DNA from: Daphnia pulex
Taxonomy: Eukaryota > Arthropoda > Branchiopoda > Diplostraca > Daphniidae
Length of the DNA: 64,000 bases
Assembly: GCF_021134715.1 (NCBI RefSeq)
Contig: NC_060017.1
Span: 4,030,001 to 4,094,000, forward strand
Direction: 5' to 3'
Part shown: one piece after another, positions 51,401 through 64,000 of the stretch
Numbering within the stretch: position 1 is the stretch's first letter
How the letters are laid out: every line of letters starts with the position of its first letter
The notes under the pieces: model-generated
What the model was told of the DNA's origin: nothing
The model's database searches: none
The model's input: the letters and a program-made list of their open reading frames with translations, nothing else
Position numbers and translations under genes: made by a program

Positions 51401-54400
51401 ACGTCTACTACAATCCGTTTTAGCCTCCAGAATTGTCACCTTTTTTGTGCACGTTGCCTATCTGTTTTTATTGTTGGCTATTTGTTGTCCAACGCTTCGA
51501 GTATTTATGGTTTATTTTTCGAATGTTTGATTTTCAGCCGCTTTCGTGTCAAAACATAAGGTGTTGGTAAACCCGGGTGTCCTAGTCAGTTTTCTAGTAC
51601 TTAGGGTTTAGTTGGTTTATTTCATAACTTAAAATTTTTTTGTTTTGCAGAAACCTGTCGGTGGTGTAGCAGTGATGCCTCTCGGTGCAGACCTGTTGTC
51701 GAAGTTTCGCAAAGACAAAACAAAAGAAGGAGTTGCACAACGACCAGTTGCAGATGTAAGTTTTCCATTGACTTTTGCCACGTTCAGATTTGTATGCAGT
51801 TATTAGTATGCATGGACAATAATCGCTGTAGGACGATAATTTTTAATATTTGTTCCATAGTTGCAAATAAGTTTTTAAAATACCGGTATTGCTTAATTCG
51901 CCTTGTGCTGATGAGTATCTTTGAAGAAATTTTATCAATCGTGGAATGTTCTGCATCCAAATTAGAATGAAAATATCTTTAATCGTTTTCATATAGCTGC
52001 GAATGGAGTATTACTTTACTTTTGCATTCGTCATCTCTTTTTGCATGTTTGTGTTACTTCATTAATTTGAATGAGTAGCAGCCAGAAGTGTTGGTCAAAA
52101 CCACCAGTCGCAGGATCGGCAGTGATGAAGAAACGAGTCCTTCTGCTTTAAAAAGCGGGACGACGGCTACTACATCTCCTGGTTTCACTCGCTCCTACAC
52201 ATATGATTCCCCAGAAGAATCTGATATGAAACGCCGTTTCGAACCACAAAACCTTGGATTTCGATACGATGGCCAACCCGTAAGCGGGACACAACAACCT
52301 AATAGCCCTACTGGTATGAGATTATTGTTTTGTTTTTTTCTTTCTGTCAAGCACTAAGTTTATCTATTTCCGGATCGCAGGAAGTAGCAGTTCGGGAAAG
52401 AAAAATGTTGGATTAGCTTTCAGCTACGTTGCCGGCGAAGAAGGAAAAGTGGCTGATGCCAGCCGGGTATTGAAAAATACATCTCCGAGAGCCGTCAATA
52501 TTCCAAGTTCTTTGGAGAAAAAGGAGAGGGAAATAACAACGAGTAACACCGATTATGTTGAATCGGCGTACTTGAAAGGCAATGATGCTAGTTTGGGATC
52601 TTATGGTAAGTCTCAGGAAATATTGTTTGATATCAAAATGAATAAACTTACACACAGTGTAATAGGGGAAGAAGCAATTCACGTGGGCCAAGCTGGCCTA
52701 CAGAAGGGAAAGCCAACCACTGCAGGTGCTGATTCCGACAGTGAAGACGATCTTTCTAGTTTAGAAGAATCGGTTGAACAACATAAGCAGCCACAAACAG
52801 AAGAAATTATGAATGCGGAATTAGTTGCGAGAGTAATTTTGCCGTTCTTACATTTATAACAATTTGAATTGTGAAGCTCATTTATTCTTTCTTGTATGCG
52901 TTTTAAAACAGGAAATAAGCCAAAAACAAGCGTTCGCCGTTATGGCTAACACTTCATTGTCTGGTAGCCAAGCACCTAAAATCGTTAAAACAACTACTAA
53001 ACAAACTATTGTCCAAAATGCTGATGGATTGCGCCATAACAAAGAAGAAAAGGTCGAGGATTTGACTCCAGGCGGTTCGGGAGCGGTCACAGTTGTATCT
53101 TCAGTTAATAAAGTATTAAACATTTTTTTAACACTTTAAATTCTTTTGATATACAGGTGGTTATTCTTAAAGATGATTAATGGTTTTAATTATTGTTTGC
53201 ATGTTTAGAATTTTGTATGTGCATGGACTTCTCCTTTGCTTTTTGATGTTCTATATTGTAGTTTTTTTTTGTCGTACAGTCCAACTCTACCATTTTTAGT
53301 ATTCTAATTCTTCTCTATTACTTTAAAAAGGCTGATTTACCTGACGAGCTCAGTACCGGAAACACACACAACGTTCCACATGTTAAAGCAACTCAGGTTA
53401 CGACACGGACAGCATTGACTAAAGAAGACAAAGAGACCAATTCGACCACTTCCCAAATAGAAGAAAAGACCTTTACTGCTACTACAATGACAACAGGCCA
53501 TCGACAAGAGCAGCGCGTCGTCACACAAGAAGTAAGGACGGCCACCATTCTCACCAGCGCTGAGCCAACTCAGGTAAGATTCTTATTGGTTTACTGATAT
53601 AGTATAGTATCTTCAGATTCTTTATCTTTTTCTTATTTCAACAATCCCTTACGAGTCATTTTTACTTTAAATGCCTCTCCCTAATTATAGAACTGCCTCG
53701 ATACGTACTAGATATTCGATTGTTGAGCATGCTTTTAACCTTTTTGATGTTTGCGTGATTACAATACTTTTAAATAATAATTCACCGTGACTGTCCGTGA
53801 GTTAATTTCACTGGTCTAAAGTTGTCTTCACCTCTTCAACCTACGTTCAAACATTGATTGCATTTAACACCCTGTATTCTGTCAAAATATTTCGGTTAAA
53901 TCACATACAGATAACAGCACGTCGTATGAGTATTCATAGCACAAGCTCGGAAGATTCTGGCACGGCAGTTGATGTTGATCAGGTTTTTTACCATTTACAT
54001 TATTATTTTATGTTATTTATATTTATTATTGTTTGTTTACTATTTTTTTTTTCTTTATATTTTCAAACATAAAAATTCATAATATTTTGTTTTTGTACTT
54101 GTTGCTTTTTAGGAACCTCCGATTGTGAAAACCGAAACAGTGAAATACGATTCTTCCTCCTTCTCCCCAGCGGCTGCTACAAAGACAACCTCGTCTTACC
54201 CTTTCGTGCCAACAGAAACTCGCACTGTGGGTAGTGCTGGCGAAATTAGCCACGACGATGAACATATCAAAGGTTCAGCGGTTGTCACAAATTTAATTGA
54301 AGAGCATGGAGAGATTGTAACCACACAAAACATAACTTCGAAAACCCGTACTGTAGAAACAGTCACAGTAAGGATATTTAAATATTTTCTCATTAAATGA

Positions 54401-54706
54401 AATAAAATATATAACCTGTTTCTTTCCATATTTAAAGTACAAAAAAGAACACGATGGTTTGGTAGAAACTCGTGTGGAACAAAAAATTACAATTCAAAGT
54501 GACGGAGATCCGATTGATCATGACCGAGCACTGGCAGAAGCTATTCAGGTAGGTTTTTTTTTAACCCCATTATTCTATTCATGTTAGATCATCGGTGTGG
54601 AAGTAAATAACTTCTAATGTTCATCTCATTTTAGGAGGCAACTGCTATGAATCCTGATATGACAGTTGAGAAGATCGAAATTCAACAGCAAGCTCTAACG
54701 CAGTAG
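48431..54706 (+). CDS. cora: Coracle / protein 4.1 FERM-domain septate-junction scaffold
   Basis: Twenty exons join in phase to 1271 residues: 48431-48607, 48750-48897, 48969-49089, 49182-49514, 49603-49788, 49850-50028, 50103-50194, 50270-50410, 50547-50778, 50848-51371, 51651-51755, 52082-52313, 52381-52605, 52666-52832, 52912-53112, 53331-53573, 53911-53982, 54113-54367, 54438-54548, 54635-54706. The FERM domain spans about residues 38-320 ([65 protein letters not shown]). A FERM-adjacent region follows ([15 protein letters not shown]). The middle is long, Ser/Thr-rich and probably disordered. The end is the 4.1 C-terminal domain ([19 protein letters not shown]). Family role: links Neurexin IV-type membrane proteins to the cortical cytoskeleton at septate junctions. 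Exons 9-10 (252 codons) form an optional phase-0 cassette. Confidence 0.94.
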
Positions 54707-55524
54707 ATCTTGATATAGCGCACACTGTTGTGCTAGTTCTTTTCAATCCACGTATCGAATAGACTTTTTTTAAACTATTATTTCATGGAGAATTAATCAC
54801 ATCATACCTACCAAAAAGGCTTGAGTTTCGCGTCACTTTTAAATATTTTGTGGCTATAGCTGTGCTCATGTGAACCCCTTCAAAAGAAAAGTAAAATTGG
54901 TTGTTTCATGACGAAAGGATTGAAGAAATCTGATAATCCTTATATATCTATTAATAAGTAATTGCTTTCGACAAGATTCAAACCAACTAAGTTTATTTGT
55001 AACGTCGAAACAATCTTACGCGGCTTCAAAGATTATTGTCGATGTCGTAACTTTCAATAAAATTTATAGAATTTGTTTTATAGATTGCATTATAAAGCTA
55101 ATTTCACACCAGACTCAGGGCTTATTTCTTTCGTTTTTCTTACGGTTACGGAAAACGTTTCAACTATTTTTTTTCTTCTTTGAAGTTTAAGAATAAGTTG
55201 TCCTTTTAAGGACTTATTTAAAAAAATATGTTGATCAGCTTTTGGATAAAATGAGGTAAGCCTTAAAGTGCCGGTGTGAACCTAGTTTAAGGAAGGATTT
55301 CGTGGCTAAAATTTAAGTTTAATTGATAATTTCTTTGATCATTCGCGAGCGTTATATTTCTCATGTTAGTTGGTATGAATCTAAAGAAAAATCGGCAATC
55401 GCTTTTACCACGTAAAATCATCCATTTGATTGTTTAATGCAGCTTTTTTTTTGTTATTCATTCTATTTACTCCTACTCACATTTGGTTTATCAAATCATG
55501 AATATTTTTTTCTGAAATACCGTC
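54707..55524. other. Convergent 3' region of coracle and HEMK1
   Basis: AATAAA at about 55057 fits coracle polyadenylation. The rest is AT-rich with no ORF of interest. The two genes are transcribed towards each other here. Confidence 0.45.
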
Positions 55525-57106
55525 TCATTTACATCTCAGTATAACAAACCTTTCAACACCGAAGCAATCTTTACGCACATCAACTTTACCAAAATAGCTG
55601 CCACATTCTTCTGAAATTAACCGAATCATTTTAGTTTGTCTTGGATCAATTTCGAGAATAATAAACGACCCCTGCCTGGTAAAAGTTTTAATCCTAAAAT
55701 TTAAGGGAATAGAGAACACAAAGAAATATAAAGATATCGTACTACCTTAACCATTTCGGAGCATGTTGAATAATTTGTTTAATTACACGAGTTCCATCAG
55801 GTCCACCGTCCAATGCTAGATGGGGTTCATATCTGCGAAATAGGTACTTTTAACGTTAAAATCGAATAATTGAACATGAGCATAATTGAAGAACCCTTAC
55901 CTAACGATTTCAGGAGCAAGATCGCTTATTTCACTAGTGGGGATGTAAGGTGGATTTGAAACGAGAATGTCGTATTTTGTGGAATTTAAACTGTTGAGAC
56001 CAATTGCACCATTTTCCTCCCATTTGGCAATAGAAAAAGAGACTCTATCTGCCAGCCCCAGAAGTTCGGAGTTCAACCTCGCGAGTGAGACAGCTACAAT
56101 AAATATCCAAAGAATTCAGGTTTTAGGGGGGGGGGGGTAATTGTTACACAGCGTACATTTTCATACCTGCTGGGTTTGCATCGATTGCGGTGCACCGCAA
56201 CTAGCAATTTTAATCAAAGAATCAGAAAAAAAGGACAGGAATCAAATTGATTCAATCAATAGCCGATCAACGATACCTTCTCATGTTTACTGAGTAAAGC
56301 GAGGCTAATCGCGCCTGATCCACAGCCAATTTCAAAACAGCGAGGATTGTAGGATTTCTCTCTTTCATCACAAGATATTAGTTGTGCAATAATATCAGAT
56401 GCAATAGATACTAGATCTTCTGTTTCAGGTCTTGGAATGAAAACAGGTGGAGTGTGGCACATTTTTAAAGTTAGTCCACAAAAATCCCACTCTCCAATAA
56501 TGTACTGAACTGGATTCCTATTGAGTCTTAAATCAGCCTTTACAAGTAGCATCTGATATTCATCTTGAGTTAAAATCTGATTCCTCACAATTTCAAGGTG
56601 AGCAGCCTAGTAAAACAAACATTACAGAAATTCAATAATTTTGGAACATAGAGAATTGTTTATCTAGTCCTAGTGTGTGTTACTGTGCCTAAAAATGGTC
56701 TAAAAAGACTCTTATACCATGACACTATCAACAGTGATTGAGGCCCTAGAGAATTAAACTATACATTTATATGCATGGTATTTAACTATTTTTATGCTAC
56801 CTTTATATAGATGTACTAATTTACTTAGTTATTACATTTTTTAGACCTAGGACACTGCTCAAAATGTGTCTTATGGAATCTTCAGCTTCTGGGACTTTGT
56901 TCCTTTGAAATTCATCAGTCCAATTTTTGATCACTTGAGCTACCGTCATTCCAATGATTCCTGATGATTCCCTAAACAGAATATAGTCATTTCTCTTTTA
57001 ACTACAGTATCTCAACAAAAAAAAGGACCTACCTTGCACATGTTGAAAGCTTAAAGATACGATCAACATTACTGTACCAATACGAAGCTCTACGAATGCT
57101 ATACAT
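55525..57106 (-). CDS. HEMK1: HemK-family release-factor glutamine methyltransferase, probably mitochondrial
   Basis: Seven exons (57106-57033, 56971-56836, 56606-56277, 56200-56167, 56093-55901, 55832-55746, 55693-55525) join to 340 residues, close to human HEMK1. It transfers a methyl group from SAM to the Gln of the GGQ motif of peptide-chain release factors. The N-terminus is basic and hydroxylated without acids for the first 14 residues (MYSIRRASYWYSNV), consistent with a mitochondrial presequence. The N-terminal helical substrate domain comes next (VQYIIGEWDF, then PPVFIPRPETEDLV). The Rossmann SAM site is CFEIGCGSGAISLALL, with acidic AIDANP. The catalytic motif is SNPPYIP. A 34-nt exon (56200-56167) is needed to keep the SAM-domain frame. 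All motifs are intact. Confidence 0.93.
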
Positions 57107-59556
57107 TAGATGATTACACAAAATATTAACCGTGGAAAAGAACGCCTCTACTCACGACTATTTTTTACCTTTACTCTAGCTACAAAAACTTTTTCATTAT
57201 ATAAGTAGTGTGTAAAATATATTTTACTCGTCGGGCACGTCGGCTCTCCGACTGATAGGCTATCGTGACAAACTTTGTAATTTTGAATTCGATTCAACTT
57301 CAAATAAGTGATAAATAATTAAATATTGATAAATATGATAATAACTCTTTCGATTGGCATTAATAATTCTTTCGATTGACATTCGGTATTGTAAACAAAC
57401 TAGATCCAACTACTAACTAGCAGTCGAAGAATTCAAAGAATAGTCACTCGTTCACTTACCACTAGATGCCTCTGACTTCAATTGTTTTGAATTTTGTTCT
57501 GTTCTGTAGTACGAAGTAGAATCGAGTGTATTTTGTTTTTGTATAGTGTTTTCCACATGGATTACTTCCGATAACAGCTTCAACCTAATAAGATTTTCCA
57601 AGTACATTTTATTATTTTCATGATATCTGACACTTCATTGGTTAAGAAACAAGGCTTATTTTTTCATAATGTGAAAATCTGATTCATTTCCCCGTCACGG
57701 TTGGCACCCTAGCGGTGTTGTACTAAAGCGCAACAGCCGCTTCAGGACTCGAGGGAGTCGAGGGAGTGAAAGACTTCTAGGTATGTAGTATGTACACACA
57801 CTCTATAACTCTGTAACAAGCTGTAGTAGTGCTGTATAGTGTACACTAATAGCACTAAATAGTCCTGCCCTTGGGTCATAAAATGAAATATGCATATGTG
57901 CATGCATACAGAAAACACGGAAAATAAGATGTTTGGTTTTCTAACATCTAATCAGAGTAAAGTATTAATTTAAAAAAAAGCACAAGGTTAAAAAAAAACA
58001 CCGCTGAGAGGTGCTGAGATGATATCCCCATCGGATGGTCATCTCCTTTATCTATCGAAATTTTTTTAGCGCGCTTAAAAAAATTAAAATAATGTAGAGC
58101 CATCTGAAGACGAGAATCATAACCAAAGCTACCGGGGAAATTTTTCCTCGGAATACCCCACCCGTCGTCGAGCTGCTAGCCAGCTAGCCTACTGGTCTAT
58201 TACAAAATACAAACATAGCATATAAGCATTAATTACAGATAAGTTTTATTTAGTGTAATGTTAAATAAACATATTACTATACAAAATTTAAGTACCCTGT
58301 AATTTTGAAATCACGATTATAGCTATACATAGAATCATTTGAAGGAGATTGAAATGATTAAGTAAAGTTTTTTTTTATAAGATGGAAAATAATTTTTTCG
58401 GGAGTTTTATAAACTTTCTCAAAACTGGAATGTCAATAAAGCCCAATGAAAAAAACTTTTAACGAATTTTGGGGGTAAACCCCTTTTTTGTTTATTTTTT
58501 CTATTTTGACACTTTATTATCAGCTCTACTGGGATCGGCCACTTTACCTGGTATATCGTGATTCTATTATTGGTGCGAGTTTTGACCGTTGAATCACGAC
58601 ATCTTTGGGGCCAACAGATTCAACTTTGGGATACCGAGCCGAGCGGTTCAAAAAAAGCCATCTGTTGGGTGAAAATAAGCATCTTTCTTCCGGTTTTGAA
58701 GACCGTTAAAAATCGTCTACGGCAAGAAAAAAAAACTATTACGGCAAGAATAATAAACATAAATTTTAAAATACATAAATTTTAAAATATCGAAGGTATA
58801 AAAACATGTATAATCCGTTTAATAACAGAATGTGTGTATGTACGAGGATCTACAAAATAATAAATAATAAAGGAATGCAGGGTATGAATTTAGAGGCACG
58901 GTAGGCCTACTTGGTCTTTGCGGGAGATTTTATATCAGTTGTTTTAAATGTTTTCGAAAATACCAGCTTCGTTACCACTAGTATTATTATTAATAATATT
59001 AATGGCATTTGCATTTTGTAATGTTTTGTTGCGACATTTTACAATGTCGGGACTCAAAGACTTTATATTTATAGAATAGCTACTTACCATGGATTGGTTA
59101 AACTTGTAATTAAGAGTAGACTTTGCTAAATCAATAGACTCAAAAATTATTTATTACAATCATTTTAAATTTACAATCACTTCTCCTAGTAGACTAGTGA
59201 TATTCTTACTTTGTTTACGTTTGGTACGGCACAAATATATCGATCGCTGCTCCTCTAGCGGATCAGCGCTCTTTTGTCCCCACTTTGTAGTGATACCGCT
59301 AAAGGTCTTGCATACTTTCTTCTGTTATATCGTGGCTTTGTTTTTCTTACGTACTTGCACTTCCGTGCGTTTTGTCAAACAATTCTCTTATTATTAGTCG
59401 ACATTTTAGGTCACAGCTTATTTTCCTGGGAGCTCTTGTTTTTCTCGTCGCTGCTTAACACAAGAAGCAATACATAGTATCACTGTATTGGTGGTCGCTT
59501 AAGTTGTTTGTGACGCGTGTATTTTTGTACACACGCGTACACACAAGATCTCGGTG
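57107..59556. promoter_or_regulatory. Upstream region shared by HEMK1 and FOXK
   Basis: About 2.4 kb between divergent starts. It is AT-rich, with short inverted or simple repeats (for example around 57960-58030) and no supported gene. ORFs 58558-58785 and 59197-59397 lack family signatures. The FOXK leader probably lies in the last few hundred bases. Confidence 0.35.
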
Positions 59557-62119
<2,563 letters not shown>

Positions 62120-62912
62120 ACCAACGAGCCTTTTGTATCATACGTCAATATGATGTAACGAAAAGGTTTAAACAGAAGTGAAATGTTGGCGACATTTCCC
62201 GTAATTCAAGTAATTGATGCATCATGACTGAGAAAGACAATGTAACTTTCTTGCTATTCGCATCATTTTTTTTTCTTGAAGTGCTGAACAATACTTCACT
62301 TCATTTTTCCTTGATTCTTCATCGTAGTAAACTATAAAAAGTTCAGCTCCGATATAAAGGACTTGTGTCTTTGTAATCGTCAATTTAAAGCAGTGTAGTC
62401 TACTCGTTTCGCCTGAACTTCCCCTTAATATACTTGCGATATATTTATCTCGTATCACCAAACAGTTAGGAATGAAATGTAAAAGGACACTGCTTGCAAG
62501 GTTCGTGCTGTGTCAAGTTTTCAGGTGGCAATCAATTTGTTCGTGTGCTACCAGACTTCAAGTGTCCATTGTATGCAGTTCCAACTTTCTATTTGTAGTC
62601 TTGATCCGATTTTCATGAAAGTTGTCTTGTTTGCCAGTTATTTGAACTATTTCACCTGGAAGTTACATTTTCTTACCCCTAAACTGTTAAAATGATGTAC
62701 TCGAACACTACGATCGCCTGTTCTGTAACACGTCTCATATTTCCACTTAAACAAGTGGCATGTAAGTGTTCATACATCATTGAATACAACATTGATGTTC
62801 AAATTTATGCATACCCAATTAGAGTTTGTGCATACCCAATTAGAGGAAGTTGGTTACAAGCATTGTATTAATCTTTTGATAACCAATACAAAAACTTCTC
62901 GAAAGAAGAAAT
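62120..62912. other. Convergent 3' region of FOXK and RpL18
   Basis: AT-rich. It contains a short direct duplication at about 62808-62845 (GCATACCCAATTAGAG twice). No gene is supported; the ORFs here have no family signature. Confidence 0.4.
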
Positions 62913-63734
62913 TTACTTTTTGTAACCACAAGATGACCTACGACCACGAGCACGTTCAAATTTCCGTCCCTTAGAGCGAACCAATGGTTTAGTGTGTGAT
63001 CCAGGAACACCAGGAGCAGGTCCGAAGTGTTTGTTAGCTTCCCTAGCTTTGCGCCGCCCTTGGATAAGAATAGTATTTTTGCCTGTTGGTGCACGCAGGG
63101 CCAACTGATCGAAAGTCAAAACATGACCACCAGCTTTCAAGATGCGAGCTCGAGCTCTCTCTGTTGCACGCAGAGCACACACCTGAAGAAGGAATGTACC
63201 ATAAGACACGATATTGCAAAATGAATTTTTTAAAAAAGTTACCGTGAGCTTGGGGATTTTGAAGATCCTAGGATCATCTGTCAAAGTTCCGACGACAACA
63301 GCAATCTTTCCTTCTCTTCCGGCTTTCTTCATATGTCTTGACAAGCGAGACACCGACAGTGGTGGACGGTTGATCCTCGACATAAACAATCGCTTCAAAA
63401 TGATGCGATTGAACTTGGCCTTGGTACGACGAGCCAAAAACCTGTACAACTGTAAACGAAACGATTTTACAAAATAGTCCAATGACACAAAATTTCAATG
63501 ATTCTTACCTTCACCAAAAGTCGAAGATAGACATCTTCAGACCTCGGTTCACGTCGGACGACTTTACGGTCGTACTTATGGTTGATGTCAATACCCTGAA
63601 AAAAGAGGTATTACAATACATCGATTAGTAAAAACATCCAACAATCACTCCAAATCAGCACGTTACTAAAAAGTATTTGAGAAATACAGGATGTAAAAGA
63701 TAATTTTAGATGAAAACGAGCTAGTCTTTACCAT
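62913..63734 (-). CDS. RpL18: 60S ribosomal protein L18 (eL18)
   Basis: Four exons (63734-63732, 63595-63509, 63449-63243, 63182-62913) join to 188 residues, the usual eL18 length. The first coding exon contains only the start codon, followed by a GTAAAG donor. Exon 2 begins [17 protein letters not shown]. Exon 3 has [19 protein letters not shown] and SRLSRHMKK. Exon 4 has [37 protein letters not shown] and the basic C-terminus ending CGYKK. Role: structural component of the large cytosolic ribosomal subunit. A start codon alone on exon 1 is common for ribosomal protein genes. Confidence 0.97.
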
Positions 63735-64000
63735 TGTTTCTCTACCACTTGGGGACTGACCAAAGGCAAAGCGAAAAGACTCTGATGGGACTTCTCGGTC
63801 TTAGAAATGGATAACTTCAACATTGCCATATCGTTCCTGTAGAGCGTACTTTCACACGTTGCCTTCAGAGTTCAGACTAGATTTTAAATTGCTTTTAAAA
63901 CCAGTTATAAGATGACATAGTATCTGTATTAATTCTTTAGAAAATTAGAGTCATATAGATGACGATGCTAATTATTTTTTGGAAAATTTTACTCGATCGA
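63735..64000. promoter_or_regulatory. RpL18 5' leader and promoter
   Basis: Minus-strand upstream sequence. A pyrimidine-rich CTTTTCGCTTTGCCTTT at about 63763-63779 could be the transcription start region (TOP-like). The window ends before any further gene is visible. Confidence 0.4.

Overview
The window is eukaryotic nuclear DNA, most likely from a branchiopod crustacean of the Daphnia type. The reasons are very compact genes with many introns of about 60-80 bp, arthropod-type orthologs (coracle, hikaru genki, SERCA with alternative C-termini), and a tandem family of secreted YYTTK-repeat proteins of a kind I associate with Daphnia. The genus is an inference; no rRNA, mitochondrial or other species marker is present. 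All exon coordinates come from reading splice sites and codon phase by eye.

Layout from left to right: RNF185-type E3 ligase (minus, 240-1112); SGSM1/2-type RUN-TBC RabGAP (plus, 2074-10472); a mobile-element island (about 10.8-19.6 kb) with an intact 1264-codon R2/NeSL/HERO-type non-LTR retrotransposon ORF on the minus strand between two apparently identical 1284-bp direct repeats, followed by a palindrome and a piggyBac-type MITE with TTAA ends; a decayed tandem array of YYTTK-repeat secreted-protein exons (minus, 20.0-22.1 kb); about 3.5 kb with almost no recognisable content; a BTB plus ten-C2H2-finger protein (minus, 25685-29573); a hikaru genki-like CCP/Ig secreted synaptic protein (plus, 30282-34363); a 5 kb stretch that probably holds the SERCA promoter and 5' leader; SERCA (plus, 39495-43625, with a candidate second C-terminal exon at 45748); PRKRIP1 (minus, 46777-47540); coracle/band 4.1 (plus, 48431-54706); HEMK1 (minus, 55525-57106); FOXK (plus, 59557-62119); ribosomal protein L18 (minus, 62913-63734).

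The single-copy genes are unrelated housekeeping, signalling and neuromuscular genes, often in divergent pairs sharing a short upstream region (RNF185/SGSM, BTB-ZF/hig, PRKRIP1/coracle, HEMK1/FOXK). They do not form a pathway. The accessory part is 10.8-22.6 kb. Its most unusual structure is the non-LTR element with kilobase-long LTR-like direct repeats, interrupting one arm of a palindrome.
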